64,000 nucleotides of DNA from Chthonomonas sp. (GCA_016788425.1 JAEURQ010000002.1:744001-808000); one strand, 5' to 3'; numbered from the stretch's first letter, positions 33,840-43,115 are shown. The notes: generated from the sequence alone by a model not told the origin. Made by a program: numbers and translations.

Positions 33840-36800
33840 ATGATTGCCGGCAAATTTGCTTTCACTGTTAGTCTGCTTGTTTCCACCGCGCTTGTCGCAC
33901 AAAGTGCGCTACCCGCGTTTCTGCAGAGTCCTTCAGATGAGGGTTATGACCTGCGGGAGTTTGAAACGCCGGGCACTCCTGGACCACTGCAACCATTTAG
34001 CGGCGAAACGCCGCGAGTGACGAACGCACCGCGACCTAGCACACGTGACACTGTTCTTCGCGGAGGACGCTATACGCCGGCACAAATTGATAACCTTGAG
34101 GCAGCCATCCGCCTGAAGCGCCTGGTTTACGGCGACGAGGGCAGCGGATTCGTGATTGCTTCCATGGCGCTCGGCTTCACAATGGCTTACCCGGGCCAAA
34201 ACGGAAATGGAGGCGGCGGTTACCCGGGCGAAAGTATCGTCGGCGGGTGGAACTCGCAAAACGGCAACAAACTCACGGAAGTCAACGTTGTTAGCTGGAG
34301 TGCGCGCGGCAACACGGGCATTGATCTGACTCTCTTTCACAACTCATCAAGTAGCGATTTAGGGCTGTTTGGGGAATCTTGGACGTCTACCTACGAGACG
34401 ATCATTCTCACGAGCGGCACCAGTCGGATCGTAAAGTACGCCGACGGCTCTTCGATCATCTTCACATCCGGTGGGGGCGGTAGCTATGTTGCGCCAGCCG
34501 GTTGCTTCGACACGCTCAGTTACAATAGTGGCACCAGCAAGTACACGTTACTGAACAAAGATCAGAGTTCGATGACGTTCAACAGCAGTGGCTTTCTTAC
34601 GTCAATGCAAGATCGCTCCGGCAACGCCGTGGATGTCACCTATTCTTCGGCTCCGATGATTGATCGAGTCACCGATGAGAGTGGGCGCTACCTAGAATTT
34701 AGCTACAACGGATCAAGCTGCGTTGACTTAGTGGAAGACAGCACAGGTCGAGAGTGGATAATTGACACAACCGGCAAGGTCCTGAACTCAATCCAGTACC
34801 CGGCGATCAAGTCAGGCTCGCATACCGACGCCTTTACTTACAATGGGGCGAACCAAATCACAGCCTGGACGGATAAGCGCGGCTATGATTGGCTGTTTAC
34901 CTATGATGGGAGCGGCCGACTTGCAACCGAAGAAGATCCGACGGGCGTCGTTGAAACGTACAGCTACAACCAAACCGTGACGATCGGCGGTTCCTCAGTG
35001 AATGGATGTACGGTCATCACCGACGAAAACTCAAAAACCAGGGCCTTCGCCTACGGCACCTTTGGCAGCATTTCAGCGGTTCAATATGAGAAAGATGAGG
35101 CCAACTACTATACCGAGTACCTCACCTACAACACCAACTACCTACCGCTCACGATGAACGATGAGCGCGGGAAGACTTGGACTTACACTTGGGATAGTGC
35201 TGGCAACCGCCTCACGCTCAAAAACCCGTTAAACCACACCTGGACCTATACCTACACTGCGAAAAATGACATTGATACGATCACGACTCCGTTGAGCAAA
35301 GTCACAGACTACGGCTACAACGGTTCCGATCTGGTCAGCCAAGTCAAGGATCCGATGAATCGGTACACGTACTTTGACTATGACGCCTACGGGCAAATTG
35401 ACAAGGTTACTGACAATGATTCGGAAGACGTAGATATCACGCGGAACTCGAATGGAGATGTTACGGCGGTACAAAACCAGCTGAGCATCACCACGACGGT
35501 GGGCTACGACTCGCTGGGTCGTTTGACGAGCGAAACGTTGCCCGAATCGCGCGGCGATACGTACGACTATGACGACTGGGGGAGAATTGAGACAGTCACC
35601 CACCAAGACAACACGACGGTCGAGTTTGAATACGATGCCGAGGACAATGTCGTCTCCGTGACCAATGAGCGTGGGAAGATTACTGAGCACGAGTACGACG
35701 CGGCTGGTCGATTGACCGAAACAACCAACGCGAATGCGGAAGTCGAAACTTACGTGTATGACAATCTTGGACGGCTGTCCACGGTGACCAACGCTAAAAG
35801 CGAAACGCGGACCTATGCCTACACAGACCGCCACGAATTGTATAGCCTCACCATGCCCGACTATGCCAGCGGCAAAAAGGAGTGGTATGGCTACGATGGA
35901 AATGGCAACGTGGTCAGCAAAAAGAATCCGCTTGACCAGATCACGTACTACACGTTTGATGATGCCAACCGGCAAACCGCGGTGGACTTTCCCACCGGGA
36001 ACGATGCCACGTTCTCCTACGATAACGACAACCGATTGACGAGCACCTGGGACAACTCAGGCACAACAACCATTCAATATAACGACGCGTCGCAAGTGAC
36101 CAGTCACGCTGGGCCTAATGGCACTCAAACCTATACGTACGACACGCTGGGTCGTCGAAAGCGAACCAACATGTCAGGAGTCGGCTCCGGCTACATGGAG
36201 TACAGCTACGACACCGGTTCGCGAGTGACTGGCATCTTGGATACCGATAGTCACAGTACAAGCTTTGAGTATGACGATGCCAACCGCCTAACCAAGCAGA
36301 CATTTGGGAATGGGATGTGGACGACGTTTACCTATGACGATAGGGACCGGCAAACCTCTGCCAAGCATTACAAGGCTGGCCCAACGCTCGTCTCCGAAGA
36401 AACCTATTCCTATGGCTCCAATGGCAATCTTGATTCTGCGGTCAAGAACGGCACGACCACAACGTACGGCTACGATGACATTGACCAGCTTCTGCATGAA
36501 ACCATTTCTGGTGATTGGAAGCAGGAGTACAGCTACGATGCGAACGGTAACCGGGCGAGCTTCAAGCTCAGTGATTGGGTTTCGGGTGCTTGGAGCACGC
36601 TTCAAAACGATTCCTACACATATGGAGTCGGCGATCGTCTGACGGCGGCGGGCAGCAAGACCTTTTCTTACGACGGTTGCGGCCGGATGAAAACGGTAAC
36701 CGTGGGCGGGACGTTGCAACGCACCTACCACTACGATTACCAAGATCGCCTAATCACGACTCAATATCCCGACGGTACAGGAACCTCGGATACTTACGTT

Positions 36801-37757
36801 TACAACATCTTCAACTCGCGCACCAGGCTCACGCTCAATGGAACGCAGTGGAACTTTCGCCGCGATGGACTCAGCGCAACTGCGCCGGTCTTGCAAGATG
36901 CAACCTCGAGCACAACAAATACTTATGTGCCTGGCGTTTCGCAAAAGCAAGGTTCGACGAAAAAGTACATGGGCCCCGACCGCATGGGTTCGGTTTCGCA
37001 TGAGTTTGATTCGTCTTCGAATACTTCGTACACGGCTGACTTCGACGCTTTTGGGCGAGTAAAATCGTCAACTGGTTCGACAACGAATCGCTTTGGCTTC
37101 GCCGGTCAGTGGGGCTATCAGTCAGACCCGAGCTCGGATCTGCAACTACTGGGCAATCGCTACTACGACCCCAGCATTGGCCGCTTCATCACGCGCGATC
37201 CGATCAAAAGCGGGCGAAATTGGTTTACCTATTGTGGCAATCGTCCGCTCAGATCTGTAGATCCATTCGGTTTGTTTCCACAGCATGGGCAGTTCTTGCC
37301 ATGGCTAGAGAAGTTGCTAGGGCAAGAAAGGGATCCGGCTAACAAAAAGGTTTTGAAAGACGTGATCCGAAAGTATAAGACAGATAAGGGATATCGGGAT
37401 AAAATGCACGACAGAAAACACGCGTACTTAGGCGGAGGCGATGAAGATGATGACGAACCTAGACCACCAGGTGGTGGTCGTCATAATCCGAACCTCAAGC
37501 CAAGTGAACTTCGGCAGTTGATCGCTGACATGGAGCCAAACCTTGACGCAGAGATTCCTGCAACTGATCCAGGAGATCCCATAACCGATCCGCAGGGCGA
37601 CCAGGGCCTCGTTGATCCCCAAAAATTGTTGATTGGAATAGGTGTTGGAGCACTGGTGATCGCCGGCGCCTTAGCCCTTGCCCCAATCGCCGGTGGTGCA
37701 GTCGTGGTTGGTGGCGCATCGCGCCTGCTTGCGCCCGCTGTGCTTGCGGTTCTATAA
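33840..37757 (+). CDS. RHS/YD-repeat polymorphic toxin-like protein
   Basis: A 1305-residue protein with a Sec signal peptide (VSLLVSTALVA-Q). Residues ~150-270 resemble the beta-rich N-terminal domain of RHS proteins. From ~270 to ~1090 there are dozens of YD repeats (YDAAGRLTETTN, YDNLGRLSTVTNAKSETRTY), which fold into a hollow shell. The RHS core ends at the conserved RDPIKSGRNW...NRPLRSVDPFGL near residue 1140. The ~165-residue tip after it holds a basic KKVLKDVIRKYKTDKGYRDK segment, an Asp/Pro-rich linker and a final 40-residue Gly/Ala/Val hydrophobic segment. No known toxin fold is recognised. A cluster of small genes follows. Confidence 0.9.
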   Translation: MIAGKFAFTVSLLVSTALVAQSALPAFLQSPSDEGYDLREFETPGTPGPLQPFSGETPRVTNAPRPSTRDTVLRGGRYTPAQIDNLEAAIRLKRLVYGDEGSGFVIASMALGFTMAYPGQNGNGGGGYPGESIVGGWNSQNGNKLTEVNVVSWSARGNTGIDLTLFHNSSSSDLGLFGESWTSTYETIILTSGTSRIVKYADGSSIIFTSGGGGSYVAPAGCFDTLSYNSGTSKYTLLNKDQSSMTFNSSGFLTSMQDRSGNAVDVTYSSAPMIDRVTDESGRYLEFSYNGSSCVDLVEDSTGREWIIDTTGKVLNSIQYPAIKSGSHTDAFTYNGANQITAWTDKRGYDWLFTYDGSGRLATEEDPTGVVETYSYNQTVTIGGSSVNGCTVITDENSKTRAFAYGTFGSISAVQYEKDEANYYTEYLTYNTNYLPLTMNDERGKTWTYTWDSAGNRLTLKNPLNHTWTYTYTAKNDIDTITTPLSKVTDYGYNGSDLVSQVKDPMNRYTYFDYDAYGQIDKVTDNDSEDVDITRNSNGDVTAVQNQLSITTTVGYDSLGRLTSETLPESRGDTYDYDDWGRIETVTHQDNTTVEFEYDAEDNVVSVTNERGKITEHEYDAAGRLTETTNANAEVETYVYDNLGRLSTVTNAKSETRTYAYTDRHELYSLTMPDYASGKKEWYGYDGNGNVVSKKNPLDQITYYTFDDANRQTAVDFPTGNDATFSYDNDNRLTSTWDNSGTTTIQYNDASQVTSHAGPNGTQTYTYDTLGRRKRTNMSGVGSGYMEYSYDTGSRVTGILDTDSHSTSFEYDDANRLTKQTFGNGMWTTFTYDDRDRQTSAKHYKAGPTLVSEETYSYGSNGNLDSAVKNGTTTTYGYDDIDQLLHETISGDWKQEYSYDANGNRASFKLSDWVSGAWSTLQNDSYTYGVGDRLTAAGSKTFSYDGCGRMKTVTVGGTLQRTYHYDYQDRLITTQYPDGTGTSDTYVYNIFNSRTRLTLNGTQWNFRRDGLSATAPVLQDATSSTTNTYVPGVSQKQGSTKKYMGPDRMGSVSHEFDSSSNTSYTADFDAFGRVKSSTGSTTNRFGFAGQWGYQSDPSSDLQLLGNRYYDPSIGRFITRDPIKSGRNWFTYCGNRPLRSVDPFGLFPQHGQFLPWLEKLLGQERDPANKKVLKDVIRKYKTDKGYRDKMHDRKHAYLGGGDEDDDEPRPPGGGRHNPNLKPSELRQLIADMEPNLDAEIPATDPGDPITDPQGDQGLVDPQKLLIGIGVGALVIAGALALAPIAGGAVVVGGASRLLAPAVLAVL

Positions 37758-37759
37758 TT

Positions 37760-38626
37760 GTGAAGTCAAGGGTGATATCTTCTGAGATTTTCAACGAGGT
37801 AGTGCGTGAATTTGCTGGGCTGCACTGGAGCGGTCTTAAGGGTATTGGGCCATCTTGGTGCTTGGGTTTCAGTAGTGACGGTACCGACCAGCATTCCGGG
37901 AAGATCAGTACCGATGGGCATGCTTTTCTTCTAGATGCTCGTAATCAGGCAATCTTGCTCAATTCGGCAGGCTCCTTGCGCTCAGAAACTTGGGAGGCGC
38001 TCAGAGCTGTTTGGCATGATCGAAGAACTGCGTTGCGTTCGATTAGCTTGGACGCACACTTTAATGTGCTCATCGTCCTGGATGGTGGTTACCGTGTGTT
38101 CCTTCCAAATCTTGGGCCGGTATCAGATGTAGCGGCGATGATCAGCTCACCCAAAACTTGCATGGTACTAGAGCCACATGGTCGACTCGCCTCACTCAGA
38201 GCCGCACCGGTAGATTGGGATCAGGCGCAAAGAACAGAGTTTCCTTTACAGCCCACCGCGCGCGAAGCCTGGTTGGACCTGCAACGCCTGGTGGGTAACA
38301 CACTCACGGACTTGTTCGTGGGAGGTGAGCAACTGAAACTCCATTTCCGCGGTGGTTCGGGGCAGCGGTCTGTCGTTTCCCTACCACCATTTTGGTTCCT
38401 TTGTCGGCGAAAAACCGTCATCGTACATAGCGCTACGAATTGGCTGGGCCGCGACGACTCTCCAAAGTTTTGGGACGCAATGAGAGACGGACTCAAGGTG
38501 AAAAGCGTTTGTGTGCTTCATGATCAGTCGATCTCACTGCAACTTTCCAAGGGCTACCACCTTTATGCTCTCAAAAACGCATGTGAATCCGAACCCATTT
38601 GGTCGGTGGCAAGCAGAAGCTCATGA
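37760..38626 (+). CDS. Putative immunity-type protein with two copies of one domain
   Basis: A 288-residue protein; the GTG start is 2 bases after the RHS stop, so it is coupled to the toxin-like gene, the normal place for its immunity partner. Two halves look alike: a start with LxGLxW or LVGNTLTDLF, then an xxWxLxxxxxxIILxS strand, a Trp-containing helix (TWEALRAVWHD; FWDAMRDGL) and SISLxxxxNVLIVLDGGYRVF or SISLQLSKGYHLY. The same layout appears in the genes at 42090 and 43153. Cytosolic, no signal peptide. Family name unknown. Confidence 0.7.
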   Translation: MKSRVISSEIFNEVVREFAGLHWSGLKGIGPSWCLGFSSDGTDQHSGKISTDGHAFLLDARNQAILLNSAGSLRSETWEALRAVWHDRRTALRSISLDAHFNVLIVLDGGYRVFLPNLGPVSDVAAMISSPKTCMVLEPHGRLASLRAAPVDWDQAQRTEFPLQPTAREAWLDLQRLVGNTLTDLFVGGEQLKLHFRGGSGQRSVVSLPPFWFLCRRKTVIVHSATNWLGRDDSPKFWDAMRDGLKVKSVCVLHDQSISLQLSKGYHLYALKNACESEPIWSVASRSS

Positions 38627-38661
38627 AAGGTTGGTTGTAAGCGTAAGGGTTACACAAGAAC

Positions 38662-38931
38662 ATGTCGTGGTTTAACTCATTATTGCCGAACTTCGAATTG
38701 TTGTTTCTCAGTGAGGTGCTCTTATGCTTGATCCGTAGGCCCCGGATGGTAGTCCCGGTGATGATTCTGCGCAGTGCATCTGTACTGCCGCTGATCCTGG
38801 TGGTGCCCAGGCTCTGTTGCTCTCGTCACTCGCCGGCCCGTTTGGTCGAGGCGACCCCACCCTTTGCGCGCGCTGCTATTCTTGTCGCAGCCTCAGCCCC
38901 CGTCTGGGCAAAGCGACTAGCGCAAGCGTAG
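38662..38931 (+). pseudogene. Truncated paralogue of small multi-pass membrane protein
   Basis: The first ~55 residues (SWFNSLLPNFELLFLSEVLL, PLILVV) match the intact protein at 41175. The similarity then stops and the frame runs through GC-rich sequence into palindromic repeat copy A, where it ends. The membrane segments 3-4 and the SFLLPN block of the family are lost. It looks like a module cut off by arrival or recombination of the repeat-bearing DNA. Confidence 0.6.
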
Positions 38932-38966
38932 TCGCGCGGGCGTGGCAAGTGGGCAGACGGGGGCGC
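38888..38966 (+). repeat. 79-bp nested palindrome, copy A
   Basis: This copy is identical over 79 bases to copies B and C. An outer inverted repeat GCCCCCGTCTG/CAGACGGGGGC encloses an inner one, GCGACTA/TAGTCGC. It lies in the 3' end of the truncated membrane-protein gene. Roughly 50 bases downstream, a TTGCTATACT box resembles the promoter following copy B. The rest of 38932-39214 holds no credible gene. Confidence 0.92.
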
Positions 38967-39214
38967 ATGTAAGAGAGTTGTAAAAACCTCGTCTGGAACT
39001 TGCTGCGCCACAACTCTGTTGCTATACTGGCTATAGGTGGAGCGCGTTGCCGAACGATTCCATATACGTATGGCGCTGCCGATCGGCCCGAAACTGCACA
39101 AAGAATGTCAGCCCAAGGAAGCGGAAATACCTTTTGAACAACCACACTGGTAACCCAATTGCATCTGCTTGCGCTGCCCATACGGACAGCAATAGTCCGG
39201 GTGGCACAAGCAGA

Positions 39215-39772
39215 GTGCGATGTAAGCCGCTTATGGCTTTTGCTCTGTTTGTACCGATCTTGATAGCTGGATGCGCGAACCAAAGTGAGCATGAACCGGG
39301 GACAGTGCGGGAAAATCAGAGATACGCGTTACGTTCACGTGTAGACTTTGAAGAGCAATACTTCTTGATGAAGCTAGCCATGATTGCAAGAAGGGAGCGA
39401 GAGGGTCCAACGTTTTACGACGCCGTCGAATTGCTTGGTCAACTCCCTTCCAACGATAGAGATTCTATTGTGTTGGAATCGGCGCTAAAGCCTATAATTC
39501 TCAAAGAATCACCAAGCCTCCTCGCATATGCACTTAGGGGTACTACGAGTCAACCTGGACTAGATGCGCTAGAAGAACTATTAGCTCAAGACAAAAAGCC
39601 TTATGATCCCGGTCTCATATTTGCTGTTGGAATGGCCATCAGAAAGTACGAAGGGGAACGATATAATGCTATTCGCGAGAAACTTCAACAAAGATGGCAA
39701 GCTTCCTCTCGTCGGAACGAGCCGCTTCCAGGAGCGCTTCGACCACCAAGTTACAAGCGTTCATCGAACTGA
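39215..39772 (+). CDS. Hypothetical lipoprotein in the RHS array
   Basis: I choose GTG 39215, which gives a basic n-region (RCKP), a hydrophobic core and a lipobox (ILIAGC); ATG 39233 and TTG 39047 are in frame. The mature part, about 165 residues, is helical and has FEEQYFLMKLAMIARRE, DAVELLGQLPSNDRD and a Pro-rich end. It is reminiscent of HEAT-like armadillo helices. No family assigned. It leads a four-gene run (to 41085) with tiny gaps. Confidence 0.6.
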   Translation: MRCKPLMAFALFVPILIAGCANQSEHEPGTVRENQRYALRSRVDFEEQYFLMKLAMIARREREGPTFYDAVELLGQLPSNDRDSIVLESALKPIILKESPSLLAYALRGTTSQPGLDALEELLAQDKKPYDPGLIFAVGMAIRKYEGERYNAIREKLQQRWQASSRRNEPLPGALRPPSYKRSSN

Positions 39773-39792
39773 TTCTGTGGAAGTGACATGTC

Positions 39793-40128
39793 ATGCTTAG
39801 TTTTCTTCCGAACGGAGAGCTCTTGTTCTATGGAGCAATGCCTTTGGCATTCTGCTATGTGGAGGTCGCAATTGTTGGCATCTACTTGCTGTGTGCGCCC
39901 GTCCTGCAGCTCACCTATGAACTGTTAATGCTTGGGCCTAAGCGGGGCAAGAACCTTGGAGGTCTCACTGTTGCTGTTTTATGGTTCTTTCTATGGTTGC
40001 AACCGGTCCGCATGGATTATTCATTCTTGCTCCCCAACTTGCTCTTGCTCTATCTTGCCAACTTCTTTTCTTGGCGATGGCTGCTGCGGCGCCTGAAGGA
40101 AGATCGAAAACCACACCGTGTAGAATGA
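39793..40128 (+). CDS. Small multi-pass membrane protein, family member in RHS array
   Basis: A 111-residue protein with three or four predicted spans. It shares with the proteins at 38662 and 41175 the start FLPNxELLF, a central LWFFLWLQP and the block DYSFLLPNLLLLYL, ending in a basic tail. A membrane-embedded immunity protein would suit a toxin with a hydrophobic tip, but this is inference from position. Confidence 0.7.
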   Translation: MLSFLPNGELLFYGAMPLAFCYVEVAIVGIYLLCAPVLQLTYELLMLGPKRGKNLGGLTVAVLWFFLWLQPVRMDYSFLLPNLLLLYLANFFSWRWLLRRLKEDRKPHRVE

Positions 40129-40132
40129 TAGT

Positions 40133-40582
40133 ATGACACTTATGACATCGGTCCAAGACCGCGCTGATTGGCCCACTCGCCTTAAGCAGCTTGCGAAGAA
40201 CCTCCCTTTTGTGGTTCTTGCCACGGTCTATCAATGTGCGGATTGGGGTGCTTATGAATCCATAACAAGATATATTCCTTTAGGCTTCTATGATGGAGAA
40301 GGGCCCCATCCATTTCTGCCATTTAATTGGGAACACCTCGTGCCGATGCTCTTCCTGCTCTCTTTTGCTTCAATTGCGATCCGAGTCAGCCGGACATTGT
40401 GGGTGGTTTCCCTTCTGTCACCGATTATTGCAATCTTGGTGATACAAAGGGAAATCCCTCTCGTACCGCTTTGGTATCTCACACCGGCATCCCTGGTGCC
40501 GATAGCAATTTTAGCGATTAGAGCGCGGCAACAAAAGGTGAGCTCTCGGCCGGACAATGACCTGGCCAGGACAAAGCTGTGA
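40133..40582 (+). CDS. Hypothetical membrane protein in RHS array
   Basis: A 149-residue protein with an N-terminal amphipathic part (DWPTRLKQLAKNLPF) and three to four spans (VVLATVYQCADWG, LVPMLFLLSFASIAI, LWVVSLLSPIIAILVI, LVPIAILAI). The gap from the preceding gene is 4 bases and the next gene overlaps it by 4 (GTGA), so it is part of one transcript. No family recognised. Confidence 0.7.
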   Translation: MTLMTSVQDRADWPTRLKQLAKNLPFVVLATVYQCADWGAYESITRYIPLGFYDGEGPHPFLPFNWEHLVPMLFLLSFASIAIRVSRTLWVVSLLSPIIAILVIQREIPLVPLWYLTPASLVPIAILAIRARQQKVSSRPDNDLARTKL

Positions 40583-41085
40583 AAATACCTAGCGTAGCGC
40601 TTGTGACCCTCTTGTGCTTGTCGCAGCGAATCTCTCTTGCTCAAAGCAACAGTCAGGACATTATTGCTTCATTGAGAAAGAAGGGATACATTGTCAAACC
40701 GAAGAAAACACAAGGAGCGACCAGCTTTTTTGTCTACGAGAAATCGAACAAAAAGCACTTGATTACGATCACACTGTTCCACGGCAAGGTCAAGGAGACT
40801 GAGGTTAAGCAAGTTATCCTCGCATATCGCAAAGATATGGTCAACGGCTCCAGATTGGTGAGCGAGATAAAACCATACAAAGTGGGACGCACAACAGTTT
40901 CAAGTTGGATGATCAATTTCAGCGCGAAGAGGTACGATAGCCCTCTGTTCGTTACTTCCTACCTGTTTGTAAACGAGACTGCGATCGAGGCGACATTCCT
41001 TCACGGAAAGAATAAGATGATGAGCCAACCTCAGCGGGAGATTCTGAATCGACTACTGACCTCGTTCAAAAGTTCTGGAAAATGA
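40579..41085 (+). CDS. Hypothetical secreted protein in RHS array
   Basis: A 168-residue protein starting at GTG 40579 inside the previous gene's stop. It has a signal peptide ending ISLA-QS. The mature part alternates strands and helices (TSFFVYEKSNKKHLITITLFHGKV, SSWMINFSAKRY, NRLLTSFKSS), is basic, and recalls small lipocalin- or PsbP-like secreted proteins without a clear match. A periplasmic location would make it a candidate for neutralising a toxin arriving from outside. Confidence 0.68.
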   Translation: MKIPSVALVTLLCLSQRISLAQSNSQDIIASLRKKGYIVKPKKTQGATSFFVYEKSNKKHLITITLFHGKVKETEVKQVILAYRKDMVNGSRLVSEIKPYKVGRTTVSSWMINFSAKRYDSPLFVTSYLFVNETAIEATFLHGKNKMMSQPQREILNRLLTSFKSSGK

Positions 41086-41174
41086 AAAGTAGATATCTTA
41101 CGAAGGATAAAGCTATTGCCCACTACCAGACATTCAGTAGGGATGGGTTGAGGGCGAAAAGCTAGGTCAGGAAT

Positions 41175-41531
41175 ATGGGGTGGTTTAGTTCATTTTTGCC
41201 GAATTTCGAGTTGCTGTTCCTCAGTGCTGGGCTCATCTGCGTTGTCTTAGGGCCAGGGATGTTGTACCTAGTGATGATTTTGCTCTCTACATCAATACTG
41301 CCGTTGATGCTGGTAATTTGGAAAGCTCTGCGCGGGAGAGGCTTTCGCTGGGCTGAATGGTTGCTCGCGGTGTTTATCTTCTTCAGTTGGCTTCAGCCTT
41401 ATGTGCCTCAAGACCCGTCGTTCCTCCTGCCAAACACGTTGCTCCTCTACTTAGGAACCATACTGGCTTTCACCTACATTTCGAAAACCACAAACTGGTT
41501 TAAGAAGTCGTCCAAGCAAAGCGAGGTATAG
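41175..41531 (+). CDS. Small multi-pass membrane protein, intact family member
   Basis: A 118-residue protein with about four spans. It starts WFSSFLPNFELLFLSAGLI and later has FIFFSWLQPYVPQDPSFLLPNTLLLYLG, the two family blocks. The tail is basic and Lys/Ser-rich. AGGAAT precedes the ATG. It is the reference for judging the truncation at 38662. Confidence 0.72.
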   Translation: MGWFSSFLPNFELLFLSAGLICVVLGPGMLYLVMILLSTSILPLMLVIWKALRGRGFRWAEWLLAVFIFFSWLQPYVPQDPSFLLPNTLLLYLGTILAFTYISKTTNWFKKSSKQSEV

Positions 41532-41591
41532 CAACTTGCTGCAAAACTCCAAGCTTACTCCTACGCTGAGAAAGGTATTCTCACTGAGCTA

Positions 41592-42047
41592 ATGTGGTCA
41601 AAGGTCGAAGCCATATTGTTGTGGGAGGTCCTCGCCCTTGGACTTCCTTACCTCTGGTTTGCTCGGTCCCTCCCCAATTGGAAGTTTGGACTACTCTTGG
41701 TTGCGGTAGCCGAGGGTCTGGCGGTGCATGTCAACGAGTGGAGCCCGATCCACGTCTCAACAATGGACGACGGCAATGCTATTGTGATCTTTGTGATGCG
41801 GTGGTTGGCACTCCTTCTCGCAACGGAGGTTGTTCGACTGCTCGATCAGCAAAGTAGGAAACTGGTTCTGTCCTTTAACGTCGTGTGTCTAGTGGTAAGC
41901 ATCTTACTTTTTGTCTACAGCCGAATGAACATGCCAGTCTCGCTCGCGGTTCTGGGAGCATTTCCGCCCTTGCAACTTTTCGCTCCGATTATTGTTGTGG
42001 TTGCGTGGATGACACTACTGGTGCGCCGGGTGCAGAAAGCGGCGTGA
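41592..42047 (+). CDS. Hypothetical four-span membrane protein in RHS array
   Basis: A 151-residue hydrophobic protein: VEAILLWEVLALGLPYLWF, WKFGLLLVAVAEGLAVH, FVMRWLALLLATEVV, LVLSFNVVCLVVSILLFVY and a last span before VRRVQKAA. Its layout (LWEVxxxxxPYLWF, Pro-Trp loop, EGL) loosely matches the protein at 43802, so they may be distant paralogues. Function unknown. Confidence 0.65.
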   Translation: MWSKVEAILLWEVLALGLPYLWFARSLPNWKFGLLLVAVAEGLAVHVNEWSPIHVSTMDDGNAIVIFVMRWLALLLATEVVRLLDQQSRKLVLSFNVVCLVVSILLFVYSRMNMPVSLAVLGAFPPLQLFAPIIVVVAWMTLLVRRVQKAA

Positions 42048-42089
42048 CGAGTCACGCATTCAGGGTAGTGGTTTGAAGCAGATTATAAA

Positions 42090-42590
42090 ATGTTGACTTC
42101 GCTCACCGATGTGCGGCAACAGGTGTTGCCGCGGCTACTTAATAAGCCTCTCCTCGAGATTAGGCGACCACTCTTTTGGACCTTTGACTTTTCACCGTTG
42201 ACTGATGAGAGTGGTGCGGATGTCGAGATTTGGGATGCCGTGACTGCGCACGCGCCATGTCTCTTCACCCACCGCCTAGAGCCCATCATCGCGTGTTATC
42301 AGCCAGTTTGCTCGCGCCAGCGCTGGAGCGCGATGCAGAAGCGAATTGATCGGCGGCGCATATGGATTCAGGAAATTGTCATCACGGAAGACTACAGTTT
42401 GACAGTGCGAATGACCGAGGACTATCAGCTGTCCGTGCCCGCGATTTCGTCGCCCGAGCACGGGGATATCTTTTGGGTTATCTACGTTGGAGTTGGTGAA
42501 TCGCTGATGTGCACGTCGGAGAATAGAAAGCCCGAGTTGTTGCACTTTGACGGAACCGGCGAGTACACGGTTGTGAACATGGGGGACTGA
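42090..42590 (+). CDS. Putative immunity-type protein, single-domain family member
   Basis: A 166-residue protein lacking a signal peptide. Layout: VLPRLLNKPLLEIRRPLFWTFDF, a VEIWDAV strand, a Trp helix (RWSAMQKRIDRRRIWIQEI) and DYSLTVRMTEDYQLSV, then ISSPEHGDIFWVIY. This is the same order of elements as each half of the protein at 37760 and as 43153. It ends 43 bases before palindrome copy B. Confidence 0.68.
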   Translation: MLTSLTDVRQQVLPRLLNKPLLEIRRPLFWTFDFSPLTDESGADVEIWDAVTAHAPCLFTHRLEPIIACYQPVCSRQRWSAMQKRIDRRRIWIQEIVITEDYSLTVRMTEDYQLSVPAISSPEHGDIFWVIYVGVGESLMCTSENRKPELLHFDGTGEYTVVNMGD

Positions 42591-42633
42591 TGCTAACCGG
42601 ATCATTCGAATTCTGGGATGTTGTTACTTACGC

Positions 42634-42712
42634 CAGCCTCAGCCCCCGTCTGGGCAAAGCGACTAGCGCAAGCGTAGTCGCGCGGGCGTGGCAAGTGGGC
42701 AGACGGGGGCGC
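42634..42712 (+). repeat. 79-bp nested palindrome, copy B
   Basis: This copy is identical to copies A and C, intergenic between the immunity-type gene at 42090 and the gene at 42768. The flanking AAAGGAG directly after it also follows the partial copy at 43690. Confidence 0.92.
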
Positions 42713-42733
42713 AAAGGAGTACCTTCTGGGAAC

Positions 42734-42762
42734 TTGGGACTTGCCGCAGTTGTTGCTATACT
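42734..42762 (+). promoter_or_regulatory. Promoter with leaderless start after palindrome copy B
   Basis: TTGGGA (42734-42739), a 17-base spacer and TATACT (42757-42762). The ATG begins at 42768, 5 bases after the box. A degenerate version of this region, with ATA in place of ATG, follows palindrome copy A near 39022. Confidence 0.65.
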
Positions 42763-42767
42763 GCGTT

Positions 42768-43115
42768 ATGAGGAAGTGGAGTTGCCTTATTGCGGTCCTT
42801 GTCACCGGCGCAATCTGCGTTGGCCTCATGCTCGCCGACCGCAATGCTCGCGAGCGAGTTCTCATTGAAGGCGTTGCCAATGTCAACAAAGTCTATGGAC
42901 CTCAAGGATTTCGCGTCGAAAGCTGGAATGTCCTCTCTCGCTCCGCTATCTCGTTTCTCATCACGCGTCCATCGAGATATCAATATGGCTCGGACGGAGG
43001 TTTGTTCGTGCTGTTTCGCGCTGGTCGGGGATTCGCTGGAGTCCCGGTGGTTGCCGCTGGCAGGTTGGACGAACTCAGCGAAAAGGACTTCTTCTTCGAG
43101 AACACGCCGAAGTGA
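42768..43115 (+). CDS. Hypothetical membrane-anchored protein in RHS array
   Basis: From ATG 42768 the product has 115 residues: an N-terminal anchor or signal (WSCLIAVLVTGAICVGLML), then a basic mixed domain (GFRVESWNVLSRSAISFLI, GGLFVLFRAGRGFAGVP). An in-frame TTG at 42741 would overlap the promoter. No family recognised. The next gene starts 38 bases downstream. Confidence 0.65.
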   Translation: MRKWSCLIAVLVTGAICVGLMLADRNARERVLIEGVANVNKVYGPQGFRVESWNVLSRSAISFLITRPSRYQYGSDGGLFVLFRAGRGFAGVPVVAAGRLDELSEKDFFFENTPK

